Translations under genes and position numbers: made by a program
Part shown: one piece after another, positions 7,577 through 15,800 of the stretch
Position numbering within the stretch: the stretch's first letter is position 1
Layout: each line of letters opens with the position of its first letter
Origin: an uncultured Oscillospiraceae bacterium
GTDB lineage: Bacteria; Bacillota; Clostridia; Oscillospirales; Acutalibacteraceae
Assembly: GCA_900552985.1 (NCBI GenBank)
Contig: USBP01000004.1
Location: 1-19,035 of the forward strand
Length of the DNA: 19,035 bases
Reading direction: 5' to 3'
Notes under the pieces: generated by a model
What the model saw: the letters and a program-made list of their open reading frames with translations, nothing else
Databases searched by the model: none
What the model was told of the DNA's origin: nothing

Positions 7577-7604
7577 ATTCTACCACAAAGCGGATGAATT
7601 GCAA
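7577..7604 (-). promoter_or_regulatory. Promoter of the GH95 gene
   Basis: Read on the minus strand: TTGCAA (7604-7599), a 16-bp spacer, then TAGAAT (7582-7577) preceded by TGG, an extended -10. Transcription should start near 7570, leaving a leader of about 36 nt. It lies between the phoU stop codon and the GH95 start. I find no terminator after phoU, so read-through from the pst operon is also possible. Confidence 0.6.
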
Positions 7605-7618
7605 CGGCTTTCCCACGC

Positions 7619-8302
7619 TTACTCCGACGAACGGGGAGGATTTCCATGATTTAGCTCCGGGTGCTCTCCCGTTTCAATGAAAATGGTCCATTCTGCGATA
7701 TTGGTGGCATGGTCGGCAATCCGCTCAATGTACTTGGCGATGAACATATAATCCGCGCCGCGCGGCACAACGACGGGCTGCCCTTCAATTGCGGCGCAGA
7801 TTTCGAGAATGATGCGGGAAAACATGGCATCCACCTCGTCGTCCCGGCCGCATACCTGATAGGCGAGCGCTATCTCGTGGGAAACAAAGGCGGAGAGTGC
7901 ATCGTCAAACATGCTGCGGGCCTGCTCCAGCATTTCTCCCAGATGGGCAGGGGGCTTGGCGCCATCGCTCACAGGGGCGAGCGCACACAAAATTTCACAG
8001 ATATCGCAGCACTGATCGGAGATACGTTCCATATCCGTCACGATCTTCAGCGTGGCGGTAATGGTGCGCAAATCACGGGCCAGAGGCTGCTGCAGCGCGA
8101 TGATATTGACGCAGCTGTCCTCAATGCGGCGCTCCATGGTGTTAACGGCCTCTTCGCGTTTTGCCACTTCCGCTGCGGTGCCGTTCTCCGGCTGATGAAG
8201 CATGCGCAGCGTTTCTGCCAAAATGGTATCGATCAAATGCCCCATGTCAACAAGGCTTTCTTTTAAATCACGCATTTCGCGTTCAAACAGGTTCCTTGGC
8301 AT
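7619..8302 (-). CDS. phoU: Phosphate transport system regulator PhoU
   Basis: A 227-residue helical cytoplasmic protein with the two PhoU repeats, each carrying the metal-binding E-x-x-x-D motif: E92-R-I-S-D96 and E193-R-I-A-D197, the second followed by HATN. It starts with the family's usual LFEREMRDLKE segment. PhoU links the PstSCAB transporter to the PhoR kinase and keeps the Pho response off when phosphate is plentiful. I choose ATG 8302, with GAAAGGA upstream; an in-frame TTG at 8386 would add 28 residues rich in Arg/Pro with no family similarity. It is the last gene of the pst operon, 80 nt after pstB. The short tail after TGEHPELNHG is probably disordered. Confidence 0.96.
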   Translation of the reverse strand: MPRNLFEREMRDLKESLVDMGHLIDTILAETLRMLHQPENGTAAEVAKREEAVNTMERRIEDSCVNIIALQQPLARDLRTITATLKIVTDMERISDQCCDICEILCALAPVSDGAKPPAHLGEMLEQARSMFDDALSAFVSHEIALAYQVCGRDDEVDAMFSRIILEICAAIEGQPVVVPRGADYMFIAKYIERIADHATNIAEWTIFIETGEHPELNHGNPPRSSE

Positions 8303-8382
8303 TCTTCGCCATCCTTTCTCTGGCTTGGCCCTTTCTGCCGCCGGCCGCATAAGCATACCGGCTGACGGCGGGCGGTTCCCGG

Positions 8383-9141
8383 TCAACCAAACCGGCCGGT
8401 GATATAATCCTCCGTGCGCTTGTCACGCGGCATGCTGAACATTGTCTGGGTCGCGTCATATTCCACGAGCTCGCCCAGCAGGAAGAAAGCGGTGCGGTCG
8501 CTGATGCGGGCGGCTTGCTGCATGTTGTGGGTAACGATCACAACGGTATACTTTTTTTTCAGATCCGCCATTAAATCCTCGATTTTTGTGGTGGAGATCG
8601 GGTCAAGCGCGCTTGTCGGCTCGTCCATGAGTAAAATATCCGGCTCTACAGCCAGGGCGCGGGCGATGCAAAGGCGCTGATGCTGGCCGCCGGAAAGGCC
8701 GAGCGCCGATTTTTTAAGGCGGTCCTTCACCTCGTCCCAAAGCGCGGCCTCGCGCAGAGAGCGTTCCACAATTTCATCCAGCAGATGTTTTTTTTTGACT
8801 CCGTGAACACGCGGCCCGTAGGCGATATTGTCATAGACGGACATAGGGAAGGGGTTCGGCTTTTGAAAAACCATGCCGGCACGCTTGCGCAGCAGAGTGA
8901 CGTCCGTCTGCGGGGCGTAGATATCCTCTCCGTCGATGAGAACGCCGCCAGTGATCCGGCACCCCTCCACAAGGTCGTTCATGCGGTTGAGCGTTTTCAG
9001 GCAGGTGGATTTCCCGCAGCCGGAGGGGCCGATGAATGCGGTGATTTCCCGCTCTGGAATTTCCATTGTCAGGCCCTTCAGAGCGTGAAAGTCACCATAA
9101 TATAGGTTCAAATTACGCAGGGCGATTTTGGGATGATTCAT
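8383..9141 (-). CDS. pstB: Phosphate ABC transporter ATP-binding protein PstB
   Basis: A 252-residue ATPase that powers phosphate import through PstC/PstA. Walker [11 protein letters not shown]-loop [15 protein letters not shown], signature [14 protein letters not shown], Walker [14 protein letters not shown] and the switch histidine in IVTHNMQQA are all intact; the KPNPFP and ALDPIST segments are typical of PstB rather than other ABC ATPases. I start at ATG 9141, which has AAAGGA with a 9-nt gap; the double ATG at 9162/9159 lacks a ribosome binding site and would add only 6 or 7 residues. It lies 24 nt downstream of pstA. Confidence 0.97.
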   Translation of the reverse strand: MNHPKIALRNLNLYYGDFHALKGLTMEIPEREITAFIGPSGCGKSTCLKTLNRMNDLVEGCRITGGVLIDGEDIYAPQTDVTLLRKRAGMVFQKPNPFPMSVYDNIAYGPRVHGVKKKHLLDEIVERSLREAALWDEVKDRLKKSALGLSGGQHQRLCIARALAVEPDILLMDEPTSALDPISTTKIEDLMADLKKKYTVVIVTHNMQQAARISDRTAFFLLGELVEYDATQTMFSMPRDKRTEDYITGRFG

Positions 9142-9165
9142 GTGTTCGGTTCCTTTCATCAATGG

Positions 9166-10059
9166 TCAGCTCTGCTTTTTACGCAGCGCACGGGCCGTGA
9201 GGCCCGCTACGCGGTTGAGCAGGAAGACCAGAATCAGCAGCACTGCCGCTGTGGCGTAGGGGACGGAAATCGGGTCGCGCGCCTCCATGGCTGAGGTGTA
9301 GAGAAAGAGGGAGAGCGTGCAGCCCTGGCCCATCATATGGCCGAAAAGCTCTTCCGGCAGGCGGAAGCCGGAAACGCCCACCGTAAAGAGCAGTGCCGCT
9401 GTTTCGCCGACGATGCGTCCCATGGCGAGCACCACAGCAGTGGCAATTCCAGGCATGGCGCAGGGCAGCAGGATGGAAAAAATCACCCGCAGCTTAGAGG
9501 CTCCCAGCGCCATCGCCCCCTCCAGGTATCCCTGCGGGACGGCAATGAGCGCTTCCTCCGTGGTGCGCACAATCGTGGGTAGAATACAAATGGCCATTGT
9601 CAGGCAGCCGGCGAGGATGCTGTATTGCAGCTGGAAGCTGATACAGAACACCGCATAGCCGAACAGGCCGAAAATGATAGAGGGAATGCCGGAGAGCACC
9701 TCGGTGGCAAAACGGATGGCGCGCACAAGCCGGCCCTTTTTGGCGTACTGCGTGAGATAAACTGCGCAGCATACGCCGATTGGTACGGCAATCAGCAGCG
9801 TGATAACGACGACATAAAGGGTGTTGATCATCATGGGGAGAATCCCCTTGCTTCCCGTCCGGCTGGCGGAATAGGTGCTGGAGAGAAACTCCCATGATAT
9901 ATGGGGCAGCCCGTTCCATAAAATGTGCCCGAGGATCGCGATCAGGATGGCGACGGTGCAGAACGCGCACAGGTAGATCAGCGCCCGCAGCAGCGTATCC
10001 TTGAGGCGAAACCGCCTTCCGGCAAGCGCACCAGGGAGATGGGATTGCCTATTTTTCAC
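9166..10059 (-). CDS. pstA: Phosphate ABC transporter permease PstA
   Basis: A 297-residue membrane permease with about six transmembrane segments: the first at about 23-48, then a periplasmic-side loop (HISWEFLSSTYS), a large MetI-type permease core, and the last segment near 270-287. The EAA-type cytoplasmic loop that contacts PstB is EGAMALGASKLRVIF, followed by the GRIVGETAALLFTVG motif characteristic of PstA/PstC. The start is GTG at 10059, overlapping the pstC stop region, with AAAGGAG 9 nt upstream; this overlap implies translational coupling with pstC. Together with PstC it forms the channel for phosphate delivered by PstS. Confidence 0.96.
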   Translation of the reverse strand: MKNRQSHLPGALAGRRFRLKDTLLRALIYLCAFCTVAILIAILGHILWNGLPHISWEFLSSTYSASRTGSKGILPMMINTLYVVVITLLIAVPIGVCCAVYLTQYAKKGRLVRAIRFATEVLSGIPSIIFGLFGYAVFCISFQLQYSILAGCLTMAICILPTIVRTTEEALIAVPQGYLEGAMALGASKLRVIFSILLPCAMPGIATAVVLAMGRIVGETAALLFTVGVSGFRLPEELFGHMMGQGCTLSLFLYTSAMEARDPISVPYATAAVLLILVFLLNRVAGLTARALRKKQS

Positions 10060-11395
10060 CTTCCCCCACTCCTTTCTTGGAAATCCAGGTGAACAGGATA
10101 TTGATGAGCATTAAAAACAGGAACAGGACAAGCCCGATGCCAAACAGCGCCTGACGGTGCAGCCCGGTCGCATAGCCCATTTCAAAGGCAATGCCTGAGG
10201 TCAGCGGCCGCACGGCGCCGAACAGGTGGGGGAAGGATACCGTATTGCCCGCAACCATGATGATCGCCATGGTTTCCCCGATCGCCCTGCCCACTCCAAG
10301 GATCACACCCGCCAGAATGCCGGATTTGGCGGCCGGAAGCTGCACCTTGAAGATCGTGCCGATGTGTGTGTTGCCCAGAGCCAGAGAGGCCTCCTTATAA
10401 GAAACAGGCACCGCCTCCAGCGCGTTTTGCGAAACGTTGATGATGGTCGGCAGGATCATCATGGCGAGAATCAGGATGACGGCCAGGAGGCTGTCGCCGT
10501 TCGTGCGGCCCGGGAACAGCTCGCGCAGCCCTGGCACGATCACACGCATGCCGAAAAAGCCGAAGATGACGGAGGGGATACCTGCGAGCAGCTCCACGGC
10601 GGGGCGGACAATTTTGCACAGCCAGCGCGGTGCAAGCTCTGCGAGAAAGACCGCTGTCAATAGGCCGACAGGCACCCCCAGCAGCACAGCCCCCGCTGTG
10701 CCGAAAACGGAGGCCAGCACCATGTAGGCGATGCCGTAGGAGGGATGATCCGCTGTAGGACTCCAATCGGTAGAAAAGAGGAATTCCTTCAACCCGATCT
10801 GATAAATGGCCGGCGCCCCTTGCAGGACCATATAGATACAGATCAAAGCGACCGCGCCGATAGAGACGCAGGCCGCAGCTAGGAAAACGGATTTGGCAAA
10901 GCTTTGTATCCCCGTGGAAAGCAGGCTCAGCGCTGCGGCAAGCAAAGGCAGCAGCAGCGCGAGAAAAAAGCCTGCGCGCATGGAAAGGGCGATGTTATCC
11001 ACACCGGCGGATGCAACTGCCTGCTGCAAGGCGGCGCTGCCGGAAAGCAGCATCACGGCACACAGAGCGCCGCCGGCATAGAGCACTCCGGCGGCCTGTG
11101 CCTTTTTGCACGCGAGCAAAACGCTGCCCGCCGCACAGCACAGCAGCACGCCGGCAAGCGGCAGCCGCAGGGAGAGGGGAAGGGCGAGCACTGTGCGATT
11201 CACACGCAGCGAGGCGGTCAGAAGCTGATAGCCGGTAAGCGTATAGGATATGTTGTTAAAAACACCGTTCAGAACCGGCAAAAATAACACGCACAAAGCG
11301 CAAATGCCCAGCGCGAACGCAACGGCGCAAAGCGCTTTGGCCAGCGCTTGCCTGCGTGGCGGTTGGCGCAGGGCGCCCGGTGGTTGAGCGTTCAT
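10049..11395 (-). CDS. pstC: Phosphate ABC transporter permease PstC with N-terminal membrane extension
   Basis: A 448-residue protein. Residues from about 165 to the end are a normal PstC: first segment 168-191, the WSPTADHPSYGI loop, AGIPSVIFGFFG (271-282), EAA loop EASLALGNTHIGTIF (335-349) and GVGRAIGETMAIIMVAGN (367-384). The first about 160 residues are extra: a Pro/Arg-rich start, then hydrophobic segments at about 20-41, 79-96, 100-118 and 141-160, with the polar ISYTLTGYQLLTASLRVN stretch (49-66) between the first two. PstC proteins are usually around 290-330 residues, so this looks like a fusion to a small four-helix membrane module resembling uncharacterised clostridial membrane proteins. 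ATG 11395 has GAGGTGA close upstream. It follows pstS after a 190-nt spacer with hairpins. Confidence 0.94.
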   Translation of the reverse strand: MNAQPPGALRQPPRRQALAKALCAVAFALGICALCVLFLPVLNGVFNNISYTLTGYQLLTASLRVNRTVLALPLSLRLPLAGVLLCCAAGSVLLACKKAQAAGVLYAGGALCAVMLLSGSAALQQAVASAGVDNIALSMRAGFFLALLLPLLAAALSLLSTGIQSFAKSVFLAAACVSIGAVALICIYMVLQGAPAIYQIGLKEFLFSTDWSPTADHPSYGIAYMVLASVFGTAGAVLLGVPVGLLTAVFLAELAPRWLCKIVRPAVELLAGIPSVIFGFFGMRVIVPGLRELFPGRTNGDSLLAVILILAMMILPTIINVSQNALEAVPVSYKEASLALGNTHIGTIFKVQLPAAKSGILAGVILGVGRAIGETMAIIMVAGNTVSFPHLFGAVRPLTSGIAFEMGYATGLHRQALFGIGLVLFLFLMLINILFTWISKKGVGEGEK

Positions 11396-11473
11396 TTGGT
11401 CACCTCAGTTCGTTTGCCATGGGAAACGGGAAAGCCCCCTAGTTCACCCACGGCGCATGCAGATCAGAAAGTG

Positions 11474-11538
11474 GGAGCATCCCATGCTCCAAGGCCTGAA
11501 ACATCCCCGCGCGAATACAGGACTGCATTTGCGCGGGG
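11474..11538 (-). promoter_or_regulatory. Hairpins in the pstS-pstC spacer
   Basis: Two stems lie in the 190-nt gap. A strong one pairs 11505-11520 (CCCCGCGC...CAG) with 11523-11538 (CTG...GCGCGGGG): 14 Watson-Crick pairs, one wobble and one mismatch, the innermost pairs probably opening as the loop. A second pairs GGAGCAT (11474-11480) with ATGCTCC (11484-11490). Neither is followed by a T-tract in the direction of transcription. Such structures after a binding-protein gene often protect its mRNA end or cut read-through, giving more PstS than permease; that role is inferred. Confidence 0.55.
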
Positions 11539-11585
11539 TGCTCCAGGTGTGTGTTTTGATAGAAAGAGGGCGCTGGGGCGGGGAA

Positions 11586-12467
11586 TCAGGCCTGGTTCGG
11601 CACCGCGCCGTTTTCCGCAATAATTTGCTGCCCTTCATCGCTGTTGACAAACTCCAGGAATGCTTTTACAAGCGCATTGGTTGTGCCCTTCTTGGCGATC
11701 ATGATAAAGGGGCGCTGCACCTTGTAGGAGCCATCCTTGACGGTATCCTCGCTGGGCGTTACGCCGTCTACCTGAAGCGCCTTAACGGTATCGTCCACAG
11801 CGCTCAGGCTGATATAGGCGATGGCGTTTTCGTTGCCGGCTACAGACTGCTTGGCCGCACCGGTAGAATTATAAACGTTGTCATATTGGCATTTGCCCTC
11901 AACGGTTTCGCCGTTTGCCTGGATGAGCTCCTCAAAGGCGCCGCGGGTTCCGGAGCCCTCCTCGCGGCCGACAACAACGATTTTGGCATCCTTGCCGCCG
12001 ACCTCGCTCCAGTTGGTAATCTCCCCGGTGTAAATCTGACCGATCTGCTCCTGGGTGAGGTTGTCCACCGGGTTGCCGGGGTTGACTACCATGGCGATAC
12101 CGTCATATGCAATGGTGTAAATATCGAAGCTGTCCGGATTCTCGCTATCCTTTATCTCGCGGGAGAGAAGGCCAATCTGCGCCGTACCGGAGGTGACGGA
12201 GGTCGGCCCCTCGCCGGAGCCGTTGCCGCCGACTGTGACGGTCACGCCCTGATTTTTTTCCATGAATTTTTCGCCAAGTGCGTTGGAGATTTCCGCCATG
12301 GAGGTAGAGCCGTTGAGGTTGAGCGTGCCGCTGAGCGCGGTGGATGAACTTCCCTCGCCGGATACATTCTCTCCCTCAACCGGGGCTTTTGAGCATCCGG
12401 CTGCGAGTAAAATGCTACAGGCGGCCGCTGCGCATAAAATGCGGAAAAACCATTTTTTCTTCATCAT
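11586..12467 (-). CDS. pstS: Phosphate-binding lipoprotein PstS
   Basis: A 293-residue solute-binding protein that captures phosphate outside the membrane and hands it to PstC/PstA. Signal: MMKKK, hydrophobic stretch 10-23, lipobox A-A-G-C with lipid-modified C25. A short Glu/Ser/Gly linker leads into the domain; phosphate-contact stretches are NGSTSM (52-57), TSGTAQIGLLSREIK, the GREEGSGTRGAFEE loop and NSTGAAKQSV, all typical of PstS. ATG 12467 has AAAGGAG with 6 nt spacing; a second ATG follows directly and an upstream TTG (12488) is unlikely. It is the first gene of the pst operon and sits behind the Pho-box promoter at 12546-12600. Confidence 0.97.
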   Translation of the reverse strand: MMKKKWFFRILCAAAACSILLAAGCSKAPVEGENVSGEGSSSTALSGTLNLNGSTSMAEISNALGEKFMEKNQGVTVTVGGNGSGEGPTSVTSGTAQIGLLSREIKDSENPDSFDIYTIAYDGIAMVVNPGNPVDNLTQEQIGQIYTGEITNWSEVGGKDAKIVVVGREEGSGTRGAFEELIQANGETVEGKCQYDNVYNSTGAAKQSVAGNENAIAYISLSAVDDTVKALQVDGVTPSEDTVKDGSYKVQRPFIMIAKKGTTNALVKAFLEFVNSDEGQQIIAENGAVPNQA

Positions 12468-12545
12468 TTGCAGCTCCTTTTTTAACAAATCTTTTTGTGC
12501 TTTTGCCGGGTGGTGCGCTGGGCGCTTTCCCTGCCGGCGGAGTTT

Positions 12546-12600
12546 ATCATACCCCCCGCATGTTAAAATGGCGTTAAAGAGAGCTTATACTCTGTTTAAA
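12546..12600 (-). promoter_or_regulatory. Pho-box promoter of the pst operon (four 11-bp repeats)
   Basis: Read on the minus strand, four consecutive 11-bp units start at 12600, 12589, 12578 and 12567: TTTAAAC, TATAAGC, TTTAACG and TTTAACA, each followed by 4 bases. This matches the TTAACA-type repeats with 11-bp period bound by PhoP/PhoB-family regulators. A -10 hexamer TATGAT (12551-12546) lies 5 bp after the last unit, and there is no good -35, as expected for an activator-dependent promoter. The start of transcription should be near 12539, giving a leader of about 70 nt before pstS. Confidence 0.85.
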
Positions 12601-12789
12601 TCTGCCGGGGCGGATTTGGCCTAGCTGCGGATTCAGCGGCCAGACGCAGGCGGATAGAAGCAGAAAACGCTGCGATATGGAGTCAGCACTGCAAAAAGCG
12701 GCGTTTCCCAATGGCCGACGGCAATATTTTCCCCGCAGGGTTTGTATTTAACCGGCCAAAGGGAAAAGACGGCCCAGATGGAAGCAGAC
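12601..12789. other. Non-coding spacer between the pst promoter and the phosphoesterase terminator
   Basis: No open frame with protein-like content. One inverted repeat is visible: AAACGCTGC pairs with GCGGCGTTT (near 12666 and 12708) through a wobble, with a loop of over 20 nt. No second Pho box or consensus promoter is clear on either strand. Confidence 0.4.
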
Positions 12790-12824
12790 AAAAAGCCGGG
12801 CTCCTGCATCCGCAGGGGCCCGGC
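12788..12824 (-). terminator. Strong intrinsic terminator of the phosphoesterase gene
   Basis: A 13-bp stem pairs 12795-12807 with 12812-12824 (one wobble) around an ATCC loop. In minus-strand direction the GC-rich stem is followed by TTTTTGTC. It lies 36 nt after the stop codon at 12860-12862 and isolates this gene from the pst operon. Confidence 0.92.
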
Positions 12825-12859
12825 CTGTTGACAGCGGGTATTCTGTTTATTCGGAATGG

Positions 12860-15800
12860 TTAGCGCTCACTGCGCGTTTTTTTGCGCCGCATGGACTGCG
12901 CGAAAACGAGCGCCGCCAGTGCGGTTACAGGCACAGCAGCCAGCAGCAGGGAAGTGTTATCCCCTGTTGACGGGTTTTCCGTGTCCTCAGACGCCTGTGC
13001 GCCGGTGGTGGGTTCCGGCGCCGTCTCCCCGGCAGGGGCCTGGGTTGCGGGCTCTTCCTGCTGAGCAGTCGTGGTGGTTACGGCAGGCTTTGTTGCATCC
13101 GGATCCGTCTCCTCCGGGGTGGCAGGTGTTGTAGGCTCCTGTGTCGACGGGGTATCCGTGCTGGTCTCCGGCGTATCGGCCGCCTGCTTCTGGATTGCAA
13201 AGGAGTCGATCCGGGTCGCGCCGTCCGAGCCCACAGTATAGGCGTCAAAATACAGCGTGTCGCCGTCAATCTGGAAGGCTGAGAAAATCGGGTCGGTCGC
13301 ATCGGCAAGCTTCTCCGCACGCGGGAAGAGCTCGTCAGTCTCCGAAGGATCCTTCGTCACGTAGGATTTCACGCCGGAGCAACCGCTGATGACATAGATG
13401 CTGCCCTGAGGGTCAAGCTTTGCAGTATATTCTCTGCCGCCGTAGGAGATGGTTTTTGTCTGTGTTTCTACTACGGCGTTATTATCCATCACGCCGGTGC
13501 GCAGATACACGTGGTCATGCCCCTGAAGGACAACATCGATGCCCAGCTCCGGCATCAGCGTGCTCAGCTCCTTGCGCAGCTGGATCACATCGTCATCGTC
13601 AAAGTGAGAACCATTGGAGTAAGGCGCTTTGTGCAGCGCCACGATTTTCCACTGCGCGTCGCTGGCGGAGGCATCCTCGCGGAGCCATTCAAGCTGGTCT
13701 TTACTCAGGCCTTCCGATTCGGAGAGGTTGTTGGTGTTGAGCACCATGAAGTGCGCATTGTTATAATCAAAGGAATAGTAGACGCCGGTAGTACGGTCCT
13801 GCTCCGGCACATTGGAGAGGACGAAATTCTGATCGATGGCGTATTCGCTGCTCTCCTCATGGTTGCCTGCGGTGGGCATTAAAACAGTTTTCATCAGGTT
13901 GGCGGCTCCTGTGTTGAAGAACCACTGCCACTGGTTCGCATTGTCGCCCGCATCTACATGGTCGCCTGTATGCATGATGAAATCGGCATCCGGATACATG
14001 GTAAACGCCGTGTCGAGCACGTTGGCCCAGGAGCGGCTATATTGCCGTTCGCTCTGGGACTGGCTGTCGCTCATGTGGAAGAAGGTGAGGTTGTCGGAGT
14101 TGTCCGCCATCTCCAGCACCCCTACCTCGCTCCACCAGCCCTTTTCCGCATCGCCCACGCGGAAGCAGTATTTCTCGCCGGGCTGAAGGCCTGTGATCTC
14201 CACAGTGTGGCGTGTGGCGTCGAAATAGTAGGGGAACAGGCCGAATACACCGATATCAATCCCCGGGAATTGGAGCTTTACGGGTTCCGCATTGGCCTTC
14301 ACCTTCACGCCGTCGGGCAGCTGATCGGAGAATTCCGGGTTTTCGCTATAGGGCACGATTTGAATATCCGTGTTGTAGGGCAGCACCTGCGTGCCGTCTA
14401 CCGTGCATTTGGTATACCAGTTGATGTTGCGCGCAGTTGCCGCGTCCTCGCCGAAGGTGATGCCGATATTGGAGGGAAGGCGGTAATTTTCCGCTGTGGC
14501 CTCCACCGCCACCTTGCCGCTATAGGTCAGCGTTGCATGCAGATCAAGCTGCTCGGCGGGGTTTTCATCAATCAGGAGATCGTCTACAATATAGGCGACC
14601 TCATGGCCTACGGATTCGATCTGGCTCTCTGTCAGATACTCTTCAATATAATGGTCGAGAATCGCGTTGATGCTGTCATAGGGGATGATGCCCAGCCCGG
14701 AGAGCAGCTGGAATGCAAAATCCACGATTTTCTGATAGCTGGGGTCGCCCTGCATAACCAGCTCCAGCAGCAGCTGAAGCGCATCGGCTGTATGGGAGCC
14801 GAAGGAGCCATCCGGGAACAGGGCGTTGATGCGGAATTCGAGGTTCGTCAAAATCTCGCCCTGCACCAGATCGTTGAGCAGGATATCAATCAGCTCGTCA
14901 ATCAGCCGCTGCGCCGTATCGCCGTTTTCAAAGCCCTCCAGCGCCTCGGCGACAAATGCATCCGGGCTGTCGCCTGTTGCGACATAGTGACCATCCCGGA
15001 ACGAGACGCCGGTTTCATCGCCCGCCGTGTAGGCGTGCATGATGCACAGCACCAGGTCGCCCAGTGTGCCGTAGCTCTTGCCCTCGCCGATATGGTAGCG
15101 CTTAGCGTACTCTGCGCTCGGCGGCGTATCCGCTACCTTGAAATTGACAATCCGGTCAATGGCGCCATCGAGAATTTCCATCGTCTTTTCCGGGTCGGAG
15201 AGATATCTCTCCTCAATTTGGCCGAAGAGATCCTCCAAAAACGCCATTACATTGTTTACAGTGAAAATATCATAGCCGAGAATACTCACTCCATCGCCCA
15301 GGAAGCCAGTGAGCAGCTCTTCCAGGTCAATTCCGTTTGCCTTCAGCAGGTTCATCAGGCCGCCCGAGGCGGAGATGGTCTCCAGCCCGTCGGAGAGGAA
15401 GCCCTCCGCCATGGTTTTAATAAAGTCTTCGGCATTTCCCTTCTTGTTGGAGAAAGCGTAGGAGTAATCCTGATAGGTCGGGTAGAAGTCGCCATCCAGC
15501 TCATAGCGGTAATCGCCGTTCTCCGGCCGTGCGATGGCGGCGGCATCCGGGTTGCTCGGGTCAATGTTGACCATCTGATCCCGGTCCACCGGATAGGTTT
15601 CCACCTGCGCGGTAATCTGGCCGCTTTGCGTATTATCCAGGCGCACTTCGCGGAAAAAGTTCGGGTAGCCGGAGAGTGAATTGGTTTGAATATCATAGAG
15701 GGTTTCGCCATTGTCAGAAACCGCTTTGGCGATATCGTTCTGGTGCATGTGGCCGGTAAAAACATAGTGCATACCGGCGTCCGCCAGCGCCTCGGCTACG

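Noticed and set aside
7661..8266. 201-codon plus-strand open frame
   Set aside because: Antisense to phoU; no family motifs and the phoU reading has both metal-binding repeats.
11457..12347. 296-codon plus-strand open frame
   Set aside because: Antisense to pstS, which is certain from its lipobox and phosphate-binding motifs.
13958..15679. 573-codon plus-strand open frame
   Set aside because: It lies fully antisense to the phosphoesterase gene, whose protein has clear signal peptide, metal motifs and sorting signal. Long antisense frames are common opposite genes with biased codon use.
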